A stretch of DNA of 64,000 nucleotides, taken from the NCBI GenBank assembly GCA_027943245.1, contig JANDJZ010000131.1, positions 31,934-95,933 of the forward strand. The letters run 5' to 3'. The DNA is from Acanthamoeba sp. SK_2022b. Taxonomy: Eukaryota; Discosea; Longamoebia; Acanthamoebidae. The notes beneath the pieces were generated by a model. That model was not told where the DNA came from. It ran no database searches and saw only the letters and a program-made list of their open reading frames with translations. Position numbers and translations under genes: made by a program. Position 1 is the first letter of the stretch. Each line of letters begins with the position of its first letter. Below are positions 11,939 through 22,793 of the stretch, one piece after another.

Positions 11939-12465
11939 CTAAAGGGCGAGCAGCTGCGGGTGCTTGATGATGAAGCCAATCACCAAGACGGCCAGCACGA
12001 TGATGGCAATGGTGGCCCCGACGGCGATGCACAAGGTGCACGAACAGCAGCAGCAGCACCTCGTACGCGACGGCGTCACCTTGTGCTTGGCATCGATAAG
12101 TTTCCATCGCACCTTGTCCATCATCGATGCCTCATACTGGTAACCGACCTCGACGTCCCGCCCTGTTGTCCCGCACCGCTCTGGGTCAGAGAGAGCAGGG
12201 GCACGCAACCAATGGTTGGGAGAAGTTGCAGGGGTTGGGTACCTTTGCGTTTAGAAGTACTCCATGGGTTGAGAGCATCCATGCTCCACCCCTGCGATGC
12301 TGGCGTGGTGCCCACTTCATCTTGCTCCTCGGTAGCAGCTGCAGCCTCCTTTTGCTTTCGCTGCTCTCTGCGCTTTTTGGCCCAGGCCAAGGCCTCGTCG
12401 CGCTTTCTCCTTCTTTCCTGTTCTTCAGTCTCGCTTGGAGCGCCGCCTGCTCTGAAGTAATCCAT
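11939..12465 (-). CDS. Small tail-anchored-like membrane protein
   Basis: Two exons, 12243-12465 and 11939-12180, join through AAA-G/AG at a 62-bp intron. The N-terminal half is a charged helix rich in Glu, Arg, Lys and Ala (EEQERRRKRDEALAWAKKRR). A soluble middle part ends in a striking Cys run, RTRCCCCCSCTLC, immediately before one long hydrophobic segment (IAVGATIAIIVLAVLVIGFI) and a nine-residue tail. This layout predicts a C-terminally anchored protein with its bulk in the cytosol; the juxtamembrane cysteines are candidates for S-acylation. No family was recognised. It is divergent from the ADCK1-like gene. Confidence 0.7.
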
Positions 12466-12865
12466 GGCTTGCTTCTGTTTGTTTCTGCTTCTTGTTTGTG
12501 CTCGTGTTCCCCGCAGAACTTTCCTGCGTCTTGAAGTGTTTCTGAAATGATCTCAGAACGCAATTCAAAGCTTTGTGTTTCTCGGTGCGTTTTCCGGGCG
12601 GTTTCTTATCTGCTTAACTGAGAGACAGAGCCGAGGGTGCGATCAGCTACACGCCACGCATACTCACGACGCATCCGCTCATCACGCAGGACTAAAGCCA
12701 ACCTCAGCCTGGGGCTGGGCCACCGTGCGTGAAGAAAGACTCCTTTTCTTTCTGTGTAACCAACAAACCGTTCACAACAAGACCTTCCCCTATCTTCGAG
12801 GTATTGCGCGTGGCGCCGAAAAGCATTCGCCAACTCTTCCCTATACAACCCGCAAGGCCCACAGC
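12466..12865. promoter_or_regulatory. Divergent intergenic region
   Basis: 400 bp between the ATG of the minus-strand membrane protein (12465) and the plus-strand kinase ATG (12866). It must carry both promoters. No repeat or RNA gene is visible. Confidence 0.4.
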
Positions 12866-15485
12866 ATGAGGAGGTTGCGCGCCAGCAGTGGCGTTGTGGG
12901 GAGGGTTGCAGGCAGCTGCACGACGCAGACACAGAGAGCCTGCTACAGCACGTATGCTTCGCCTCCCGTGCCCGAGGGCCGCATACGGTGGGGCAGACTG
13001 GCTGTGCGCACCGGTGCAGCAACGGCTCTGGCAGGAGCGGCGTGGGCCGGCGTTGCCGACACGGAGCGGGAGCCACGATTGCTAAGGCAGGCCCGCTGGA
13101 ATGCCAACGTAGTCGTGCGCAACACGCGCGCCCTCTGCACCATGGCTACAATCGCCGCTGACTACAAGTACACCTGGTACTAGAAATCTCATCTCACTCC
13201 CGATTTAGTGAAATTCTAGAAGCATAAGGTAGAGCAATCTCTGATCTGGCCGTGTCTTTCAGGTGGCGATATAACGCGGAGACTGATCCCGAGCTGTTCA
13301 AGCAAAAGGTACCATTGGATGCATCTTTCCGAGCTAAGCACATTTTACTCACTCTTGGCGGCAACAGTCAGCGGAAGTACACCAGAGATCGGCAGACAGG
13401 ATGCTGTGGCTGTGCTTTCAGAACAAGGGACTGTACATAAAGGTTGGTCAGTACCTTTCCACCCTTCACCACGCCATCCCGCAGGAGTACCTGCAGACCC
13501 TCAAGGTATAAAAGGCCTTCCCCTGTCGCGTGAGGAAGCGTGGTTGTGGCTCATAGCCGTGTGTAACTGGCCGCCTCTTGGATAGGTGCTGCAAGACCAT
13601 GCCCCGACCATGGACTACACGATTGTACAGAAAATCATCGAAGAGGACCTGGGCGCCAAGCCCGAGGAGCTGTTCCTCGAGTTCGACAAGGTGCCTCTCG
13701 CCGCTGCTTCGCTCGCTCAGGTACAAACAAAAATACTTTTTTGCGGTCTGTCATGGGTGCGCCTTTGCTGATCCTCCCTTGCGGCGCAGGTCCACCATGC
13801 TGTGGCGCACGATGGGCGAGAGCTTGCTGTGAAGGTGCAGTACCCGACGCTGCGTGACGAGTTTAGTGGAGACATGTTCACGCACTGGCTGGTCCTCAAC
13901 ATGGCCGACATGCTCTTTGATCGTGCGCGCTCCCTCGCTTTACCACATAGTTGTTCACCAGAAATCAACCGCGCGCCCACCCGTGCTTGTCTTGATCACA
14001 TCAGACTTTGACCTGGCGTGGATGCACGACGAGCTCGAGCAAAACCTCGTCAAGGAGCTCGATTTTGAAAACGAAGCGCGCAACTCTGAGCGATGCGCTC
14101 GTAATTTCAGGTAGCGACTTGCATCCTAATAATGGTCCATTGCGATGGTGGCCCTCGGAACTGAGGTTTTGGGTGTGGTCGTGGCTCGGTAGGGGGAAGA
14201 CCAACATCTACGTGCCAAAGGTGGAGTGGCCTCTCACCACGAAGCGAGTGCTGACGATGGAGTTCATCCACGGACTGAAGATCAACGACACTAGGGGTCT
14301 TAAGAAGCAGGGCATCGACGTGAAGGAGGCTGCTGGCTTGGCCATCGGTACTACGCTTACGTCTTTCCTGCCCGTCGACACGAGTAGCGCTTACTCGCGT
14401 CCATGCATTGCGCTCCTCTCTGCAGAGGCTCTGGCCGAGCAGATCTACCTCCACGGGTTTGTGCACTGCGACCCGCACCCGGGGAACATATTCGTGCGGT
14501 GGGTGGAGCGCGACGTCGAGCACAAGTCGCACGGCGTGTGGGATGCCTTGCGCAGTTTTGTACAGCTGTTTTGGAAGAGGAGCGAGAGGAAGGCCAAGGA
14601 GCTCCAGGTCGTGTTGCTCGACCACGGACTCTACCGCGAGATGGAAGAGGAAGTTCGCCTCAATTACTGCCAGCTGTGGAAGAACCTCATCATTCGCGAC
14701 GACGACAAAGTCAAAGAGGTTCGTGCGCTGTCCACAGAAACAAACAACTCTCCCTTTTTTTACTGAGCAGCCCTCTCACACATTCCTCAACGACAAAACA
14801 AAACAGTATTGTAAAAAGCTAGGCGTGGACGCCGACTGGGACCTGTTTTCCCTGATCGTGCTCATGCGTCCCTACAACCACTCCACACTGCCGGGCGTTC
14901 AAGGTACACCACTCCCTCCGCCTCCGACTCTGAGGAGGCTCGGAGCTCAGACGCGTGGCTGGTACTCGTACCTGCAGGTTTAGCGCAACTTGACCTCGAG
15001 CGGGTGAGAGCCGAATTCCAGGCGAAGATCAAAGTGATGATGAACCTCATGAGGCAGATGCCCAGGGAGCTCCTGCTCGTCTTCCGGTGCTCCTTCTCTC
15101 TCTCGGTAGCCCTTTGCTCCGCGCCGAAGCTTACCCTCATTCGGCTGCACACAACAGCAACCAGAACTACTTGCGGGCGCTGAACAAGGAGCTGGGCGAT
15201 CCGGTGAACCGCTTCACCATCATGGCCCGCGTGGCCGTCAAGGGCATCAGCCACGTACCCGACGCCGTGCACATCCACTCGCCGGCTGAGTTGACCCACG
15301 CGCAGCTCAGGCAGCTCGAGGCGCACGGCCTGCACGAGCAGTGGCTGCTGATCAAGGAACTGCGAAACAAGGTCTCCTTCGAGCTTCACCTGCAGCTCAA
15401 CGAGTGGATCTATTGGCTCGCCAAGGTGTGGTTCCTCCTCTTCGGCGTCTCCGTCGAGGACGAGCTCCTCGACAAGGAGTTCTAA
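12866..15485 (+). CDS. ADCK1: ABC1/UbiB atypical kinase, ADCK1-like
   Basis: A multi-exon member of the ABC1/UbiB family. The Arg/Ser-rich, acid-poor N-terminus ([17 protein letters not shown]) looks like a mitochondrial presequence, followed by a short hydrophobic stretch near residues 50-65. Diagnostic motifs appear in order: the KxGQ motif YIKVGQYLS, the Ala-rich loop [12 protein letters not shown], the ABC1 lysine in ELAVKVQYP, the catalytic loop [14 protein letters not shown], and [10 protein letters not shown], where DHG replaces DFG as is normal for the ADCK1 subgroup. The C-terminal region after 14820 contains further helices and a hydrophobic segment [16 protein letters not shown]. 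The start is the only ATG giving a targeting-like N-terminus. ADCK1 proteins act in mitochondria in lipid or cristae homeostasis; here the location is inferred. No key residue is missing. Confidence 0.85.
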
Positions 15486-15571
15486 TTGTGTGCATTTTTT
15501 TTTCTTTATTTATTGCTACAAATACAAAGAAATAGAAATCTGGGTGTTAAAAAAAACTGTTCCTGTTGGAG

Positions 15572-17495
15572 ATGAAGGCTGCAACTGCCCGGAGTCCTCG
15601 AGAGGAGAGGACGGCAGCGGGAGATAAGAAGGAGCAGGCCAAGGAGGGAGAGGCGGCCGCGGCGCAGCCGGAGGCGCCCTCTTACATACCGGGTCGATTA
15701 TTCGTTGGCGGTCTGCCTCGAGATGTCACCCCTGAGGCCCTCTCCAATCTTCTTGCAGCGTTCGGGGCCAGGGTGGAGCACATCGAGCTAAATACCAAGC
15801 ACGTGCCCATTCTCGGTACGTTCATCTGAACAGATTAAATTCAATCTAAGTAGAGATTTGCATTTAATTCTTACATTAATCACGGTTTGCTTCCTGCAGG
15901 GACCAACTTCGCCTTTGTTGACGTTAGCCCCATAGAAAAGGCTTCTGTTTGTATGTTTTCCTCACCTACGCCGCTCATCTTGCCGCCTGTGGTTGTCCTG
16001 GCTGACCGCGGCACCTTTGCCAGGCGTGGCCAAGCTCAACCGGACCAAGTGGAAGGGCCAGGCGTTACGTGTGGAGCTGGCCAAGCCGTCAAGACTCACC
16101 AAGTGACTACTCACTGACCAGCCCTTTCCCTTTCTCTTGCACGCGCGTGCTCATTGTCTGATCGCCCATCCATCGCGTGGGCGTGCGTGCATACAGAGTG
16201 CTGGCCCAGATTCACGCAGGCGATGAGGAGGAGCCCAAAGAGGAGCCCAAGCCCGAGACCGCCGCGGAGAAGAAGGGCAAGGAGGGCAAGCGTGTGGGCC
16301 CGTGGAAGCGCGGCAAGGCCGGGCGGCTGCTGCCTGTCCTCACCCTCGAGAAGAAGAACGGCCGCGGCGTACGCCACCTCCTTCCCTCCTCGGCCCATGC
16401 GCTGCTCACTTGTCGCTCGCTGTGAGAATGCCTCCCTCACTCGCTGCGGCTGCTGCTGCTGCTGCTATACAGACGTTCATTCACGACCCGGCCAAGATGA
16501 AGCACAACATCACCATCTTCCCATCGGCGACCGTGGCGACGCCCGACGTGCCCCTGTCCCGCCTCACCTACTTCTATGACGAGTCGACCAGGGCCGCAGC
16601 CGCCGCCACGGCCTCAAACGGTGCCAGCACTGCGTCCGCCATCGACGCGAGCACGGCCTCCGCCGCAGAGGGCGCCGCCGACACCGCCGACGCCGAGCCG
16701 CAGATGAGGCCGCCGTCGCCTCGACCGGCAAACGATCGCGTGTCGGCCAAGCTCGACCGGGAGCGCGAGTTCTCGCTCTCCCTCATCGAGTCCCTCGCCT
16801 CGACGCCTCCGGGCTCGCCGGTGGGCTTCGACGACGACAAGGAAGATGACGAGGACGGCTACGACGGCGGGGAGGGCGGCTACGAAGACGAGGAGGAGGC
16901 CCGCGGCCAGCACGACGAGTTCAAGGTCGAGTGGGAGATGCGCAAGAACGCCTGCCCGTGGCAGCGCGGCCCCGAGCGGAAGGCCGCGGACGCGCAGAGG
17001 CGGCCACAGCACGAACAGCCGCCGAAGCCGGCGGCGCAGGCGTCTCAGGAGAAGATCGAGAAGGAGAAGCGGGAGAAGGAGCGCGTCGAGAAGGAGAAGA
17101 AGGCGCGGTTGGAGGCGGAGAAGCTCGAGAAGGAGCGCGTCGAGAAGGCGGAGCTCGAGAAGGAGAAGCGGGAGGAGGAGCGCGTCGAGAAGGAGAAGAG
17201 GGCACGGTTGGAAAAGGAGAAGCGGAAGAAGGCGGCGGCGGCGGCCAAGGAGAAGGAGGAGAAAGAGGAGAGGGAAATGCAGAACGAGACGGAAGAGAAG
17301 GCGGCCAACGATGGCATGGTGGTCGAAGAGCCCCGGGCGACGACGGTTCCAGCGCCCACCACCGGCCGATCGCAACGGCCAAAGGAGCCCAAACAGGCCC
17401 AGGACCGGACACGGCCCAAGTCACACACCTCCGAACAGGTGAGCAACACCGCCCACCGACAATCCCCAAACCCACCATACACGCACGCACGCACG

Positions 17496-17577
<82 letters not shown>

Positions 17578-18435
17578 TGCACGTTCACTGCCACGACCAG
17601 ATGGAGGTGGAAGAGAAGGCCAAGGAAACGGGCCAGAAGGCAGCAGCGGCCAGCGAGGACGCGCAGAACGCGAGTGGCCAGAAGGGAGCGGCCAGCGCCG
17701 GGCCCGAGGACCAGTCGGGCCTCCGTGTGGGCGAGCGGGGCTGGTGGACCTCCATGCTCTCCTCCGCTTCCGCCGCCGTCGCGGCGCCCACGCCCGATGC
17801 CCCCAAGGAGGCCTCCTTCTCTCTCTTCAGCATCCTGCCCTCTCCGCCGCCGGTGCCCGCCCCTTACTCCTTTTCCGGAAATTTTGCGCAACACTGACCG
17901 ATGGCGGTCATGACGACGACGACGATCATACGCGCAGGTGGAGGAGTCGAAGAGGGCCAAGGCGACGTCGGCCAAGGCCGTGGATCCGGCCATCGCGAGC
18001 GCGCTCCGAAGTATGAAGGCCGCGCCCAAGCCCGCCGGTGCGAGCGGGTCTGCGGACGGCAGTGGTGCCGCCCGGAAGCGGCCCGCCCCGGTGGTCGCCC
18101 CCAAGCGCTTCCTTTCCGCCTGGTACGTGCGCGCGCCGCCTGGCCTGTTTGCCCTCTCCTCACTCGCTCGTGGTCGCCCACACAGCCAGGACGATGACTA
18201 CACCGGCCCGGCGTTCATGCGACCGGACAACTGGTGCGTGTGTTCTCATCCCTCCTGACGTTGTGGCACATGTGGTCGTTGTCGTTCGTTGCGCTGAAGG
18301 CCTTCCTCCAAACCCAGGGAACAAGCGGAGGAGGAGTGGGCCAGTTCGCGGCAGGCGCTATCGCACGACTACAAGAGCAAGTTCAAGACGGCGCGAAAGC
18401 GCCAGCGCGCCACTACAGCCGATCCCTCCACATAA
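15572..18435 (+). CDS. NOL8-like nucleolar RNA-binding protein
   Basis: The N-terminus after about 40 charged residues is an RRM: RNP2 is RLFVGGLPRDV and RNP1 is TNFAFVDVS, split over exons at about 15,830, 15,900 and 16,025. The RRM ends in TKWKGQALRVELAKPSR followed by VLAQI, which matches the distinctive end of the NOL8 RRM (KTKWKG...LAKE...LAQ). A long linker follows: Ala/Thr-rich, acidic, then a charged single-helix-like run of about 90 residues rich in EKEKRE (17,040-17,290). The last exon (from 18,319) closes with WASSRQALSHDYKSKFKTAR, similar to the NOL8 C-terminus. NOL8 acts in the nucleolus in ribosome biogenesis. An intron at about 17,438-17,600 carries a CT/CA array. The middle exons are low complexity and their borders are less secure. 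Confidence 0.7.
17495..17574. repeat. (CT)n-(CA)n microsatellite, intronic
   Basis: About 20 bp of CT repeats run directly into 60 bp of perfect CA repeats inside an intron of the NOL8-like gene. Confidence 0.95.
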
Positions 18436-18754
18436 CTCTCTCTCCCCGCACCTGGCCATTCGTTTTGTTGCTCCACTCGCATTTGCAGTGGGTGGGCCCT
18501 TCTTGAACAACAAAAGAGCGTACATCACCTTCACTGCTACTCCCCGTGTCTGCTTCTGACGCTGGTGGTGTATTGACAATATTGCGATGACGTTATTGTC
18601 CTATCTTATAACCCCCCCCCCCGCAGGGGGGGCTGCCCCAAGAACTGCGCCGGCTCCAACGAGAAAGGAAAACGACGGTTCGCAAAGAGAGTCAGGGAGG
18701 GCGCATGCGGCTTTCGTGAGCTGGGCAGCAGCGTTGTTTAAGTACGCCAACAGC

Positions 18755-19541
18755 ATGACCGATAGCGCCGGCACCACCGACTCGCGTTCGCAGGAGCTGG
18801 AGGAGCTTCTGCGGAGGAACCATAGGTTTGCTCATGGTGAGCTGGCCTCTATGCGGGCTGCCCTCGCCAGCGGACAGAAGCCTTTCGCGGCCGTTGTCTG
18901 CTGCTCCGACTCTCGCGTCTCCCCCGAACTCATCTTCGAGTCGGGACTGGGTGAGCTGTTCGTCGTACGGTGAGTACAGGAAAAGGCCGGTTCCTTTCTT
19001 TTTGCGGTACGGCCTCCTCAAACTCAACGCTTTCAACAACAGGACGGCCGGTAACCTCGTGGACGAGATTGCTCTCGGTAGCATCGAGTATGCTGTGGAG
19101 CATCTGGGCGTAAGCCTGTTGTTTATCCTCGGCCACTCCCGCTGTGGCGCCGTTCAAGCCGGTACGTTGAGCTCTCTCTTTCCTCCCCCTCGACCTCACT
19201 CACGTGCACCCGCAGCTGTGAACGCGGCCACGGCTGAGGACCAGGAAGACCACGCCCATCACGACGACAATCACCCGGCCCACCACATAGGCCACCTCGT
19301 GGCCAAGATCATCCCTGTCGTGCGCCGCTCCATGGAGGTGGTCGCCAAGAACGACCCGTCAGGAGCCGTGGACAAGGCTCGTCTCATCGAGGAGGTCATC
19401 AACGAGAACGTGCTGGCCACCGAGCAGGAGATCCTCAATCGCAGCTCCATCGTGCGGTCCTTCGTCGATGACAAGAAGCTCACCGTGCGGTCGGGATGCT
19501 ACTGCCTCCACTCGGGCGTCGTCACCCTCCTTCAGTCGTGA
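18755..19541 (+). CDS. Beta-class carbonic anhydrase
   Basis: Catalyses reversible hydration of CO2. Three exons, 18755-18969, 19043-19161 and 19216-19541, join through CG/G and G/CT codons. The beta-class zinc site is intact: CCSDSR (first Cys ligand plus the Asp-Arg dyad) and HSRCGA (His and second Cys ligands). The ELFVVR-TAGN junction and SIEYAVEHLGV are typical of the fold. A His/Asp-rich loop (DHAHHDDNHPAHHIGH) interrupts the helical region, which is unusual and could bind metal. The frame is open upstream to 18587 with another ATG, so a longer N-terminus (for example a targeting sequence) is possible; the ATG at 18755 fits the usual family length better. Confidence 0.88.
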
Positions 19542-19788
19542 GGCTTCCCCTACACCGCCAAGCCCAACTTGTTGTTGTACCAAACGATATTTGCTTCATC
19601 ACATGTTTACAGTCATGAGGCGTCGACCAGGAGTTGGGCCTCCCTCACACTCGCGCGCACGTGGAACAGGAGGTGTTGACCAGTGGCGGGGTCTCGGTGG
19701 AAAGAAAGAGAGTGGGAGAGGGGAAAGCACACACCGGTGACCACCGACGGAGGGAGTGGAGTGGGAGGGGAAATGGGTAACACGAGGC

Positions 19789-20725
19789 TCACACGCCACC
19801 GTATTTGAGCATGAGACGATCGCCGATCTCGCTGATCGATTCGAGCGCCCGCTCGAGCTGCTCTCGCGTGTGGCCGGCGGATATGCAGAACCGAGCGCGA
19901 GACGCAAGCAGCGACGTGGCCGGGAAGCCCACCACCACTACGGCCACCTGTTGACAAACGAATCGCGGGAAGATGAGTGCGTGCACTGGTGGTGCGGCGT
20001 GTGCGGGCCACGATCGACGACGATGGCGGTGCTCGTACGTTCTCCAACAGGCAAAGACGGGAGAAGCCGGCGATCTTGGCGGGATGGTAGAGCATGAGCG
20101 GAATGACTGGAGAATCCTCGTCTCCGGCCACACGGAAGCCCAGCTCCTTGAGCTTGTTCCTGAAGAAGTTGCTGTTGTCTCTCAACGCCTTGATCCTGTG
20201 TCGTGCGACATCGTCAGCCAGCCAGCCAGCGATACAGCGTTGACGTGCACACGCACGCCCGCAGCAGCAGCAGCAACAGTTTCGCACTTGAGTGTGTGAA
20301 GTGCCCTCCACAAATCCACGCTTACCTCTTCTGGCCCTCGTTGCTGCCATCGGCCCCGGTAATCAAATCGAGCGCTGAGAGGATCATCTGCGCGCAGGGA
20401 ATGGACATGGTCTCCTCGTACATGCTACCATACGACGTCTGCCGCAGGTACCGGATGACATCCTTTGATTGAAGAGGGTGATCACTTCATTGGTCAGAAC
20501 ATGCACACTGGCCAATCATGCCATAAAGACACCCCTATGTGCGCGGAGCGCGCACCTTGTCACCCGCAATGTAGCCGCCGACTGAACCAAACGACTTGGT
20601 GAAGGTGCCCATCAGGATGTCCACTTCCTTGGGGTCGACACCTGCCATTTTGAAAATGGACGGAAGAGTGAGCAGCGCTGGCTAGTCTCCCCTTTGCTAA
20701 CACGCGCGCACAGTAACACACAACA

Positions 20726-20815
<90 letters not shown>

Positions 20816-22242
20816 CGTGTAGGGGAGGCTACCGTAGTAGTCGCACACGCCCTTGGCGTGCGAGCCCAGCGCGCCGATGCTGTGGGCCTCATCGACGTAG
20901 AGGTAGGCCTTGTACTTCTTCTTGATGGCGATGATCTCGGGGAGACGCAGGATTTCGCCTTCCATGCTGTAGATGCCCTCCACCACGATGAGGATCTTCC
21001 TCCAGTGCCTGTGCGTGCGCGGCTGGCCCTCGGCGATCGCCTGCCGGATGACCCTCTCCAAATCCTGGGGATCTGCACGATGCAACACGCGCGCGTGGCA
21101 TTTATGGCAGGCATGTGTGAGGGCGGACACGACTCGTGGAGGGGGCGGGAGGGGCGCACCATTGTGCTTGAAGGTCTTGATCTTGGCTCCCGAAGTGCGG
21201 CAGCCCGTGACGATCGAAGCGTGGTTCAGCGAGTCGCTGATGATCAGTCCACCCTGGGAGACACACAACCGCGTGGGGTGAGATATTGTGTGCGTTGTAA
21301 CATGTTCCGTGTTGGTATTAAAAAAGTGATTTTCTCGTTTTAGGAAAGCACGGTTCCGGCAACATAAGCAAAGTAATAACAACAGAGGATAAAAGAATAG
21401 ACCGGGCGGCGATTGACAGGAGGAGAGGGAGTTACCGGTCCAGCGAGGGCGGGGAGGGAACACGAGTTGGTGGCGTAGCCCATGCCAAACACCACGGCGT
21501 CCTCCTTCCCTACGAAGGTAGCCACTCGCCTCTCCAGTTCCTTGTGCATGTCCATCGTGCCTGTGTGTATGGACCGCTCAGCACCGACAGGCCGGGAGAA
21601 GCGGGGAGGCAAGGGGGTGGCATACCGACTTCAATCTTGCGTCCGGCAGGACCGACACCGTAGGCGTTCACAGCGTCGACAACTTGGTCGATGCATTTGC
21701 CAGCGTTCTCGGCGAAGCCAAGATAGTTGTAGGAGCCGAGGTTGATAGCAGGCACCTTCTCGCCGGTGTAGGTGAAGGTGCCATAGATGCTGTAATCAAA
21801 GATGCGGCCCATAAGCTGAAACACTGGGCCAGGACGGCTGCAAATTGGACGATCCCAGCAATCTCTGATCCTTCCAAACATGTATCGCATGTAGAAGTAC
21901 TCCTTCTCCTTAAGCAGAGGCGCTTCTCCCTGCATAAGACACGCACCACAAAAAGATTAAGATGCTTTGAGATCTAATGCTCACCGCACCGAGGTGGAGA
22001 CCAGGAAGTTGTTCTGATTTGAGGTGGCGAGGGTCGTGTACCGCAGCACTCAAGAAGGCGGGGTCCTCCTTGAGGAAGCCAAGGGCCGTACAAATCCAGA
22101 AGATGAGCCGCCTGAAATGCGCCGTCAAAATGGCGTAGATGAAGCCCCAGTAGGTCCACACAAGGGTCCATAGGGGGATGTCATCTATCGGATTGCCCTT
22201 GTGAGCCCGGCTGTTCTGCCCGCCCTTCACTTCGCCTCCCAT
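19789..22242 (-). CDS. LCB2: Serine palmitoyltransferase subunit 2
   Basis: PLP-dependent enzyme condensing serine with palmitoyl-CoA, first step of sphingolipid synthesis, at the ER. Exons run from the ATG at 22242. An N-terminal membrane segment ([20 protein letters not shown]) is followed by the LCB2 signatures [74 protein letters not shown] and [11 protein letters not shown]. The PLP-lysine motif [16 protein letters not shown] is intact, which separates LCB2 from the lysine-lacking LCB1. The C-terminus ends [16 protein letters not shown]...LMLKYGGV. The intron after CDYYG holds a long dinucleotide array. Length and motif order match the family; no damage is seen. Confidence 0.93.
20727..20813. 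repeat. (CA)n microsatellite, intronic
   Basis: About 86 bp of near-perfect CA repeats (TG on the sense strand) within an intron of LCB2. Confidence 0.95.
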
Positions 22243-22793
22243 GTCGGTCGCTAGCTTCTCGGAATCCGCGAATCACGCACGCGGCCTTTCAAATCTTCTC
22301 CACCTTGCTTGTGCGTTTGTGGGGGCAAGTTGTACGCGCCAAGAAGGGCGTCTGGGCGGTAGCGTAGTCAGCTACTCGCGAACTATTCGAGCTCTGCCCT
22401 TGGGGGGTGTTGAGCGCTTTTTTGCCAACTGTTTGCGCGCGGCGCCTTGTTACGTGTTCCCTCTCTGGCCGAACCGCCGCTGGAAACTTTGTGATGCCCT
22501 AAAAGGTTACGGAATGCGACCCGCATTCCTTGCCCATCTGTGACCTGCGCTGATTGGCCCACCCGCGGACTTGTTTTCCGGAACGCACGGCCGCACCAAT
22601 GGCCGGGGAGAGGCGGTTGTGCTGTGCGATCTATGGAGAACAGTGAACTCAACTCGCCAGGCCTGTACGAATAGTAGTCCATTGGATATAATCATAATAA
22701 ATAATGCCTATGTGCATGTCTGACGCGCTCTCCTCTCCCGCCGCTACCATTAGTTGGGGTGTGTGCGGTAGCACTGTCGGACTAAACGGAGCT
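22243..22793. other. Intergenic, upstream of LCB2
   Basis: 551 bp between the LCB2 start and the stop of the next minus-strand gene. It should hold the LCB2 promoter and the neighbour's 3' UTR. No ORF of substance, repeat or RNA gene is evident. Confidence 0.4.

Noticed and set aside
16614..17375. Leu/Arg-rich minus-strand frame
   Set aside because: Mirror of the EKEKRE-type charged helix of the NOL8-like protein; composition is a direct consequence of the sense codons.
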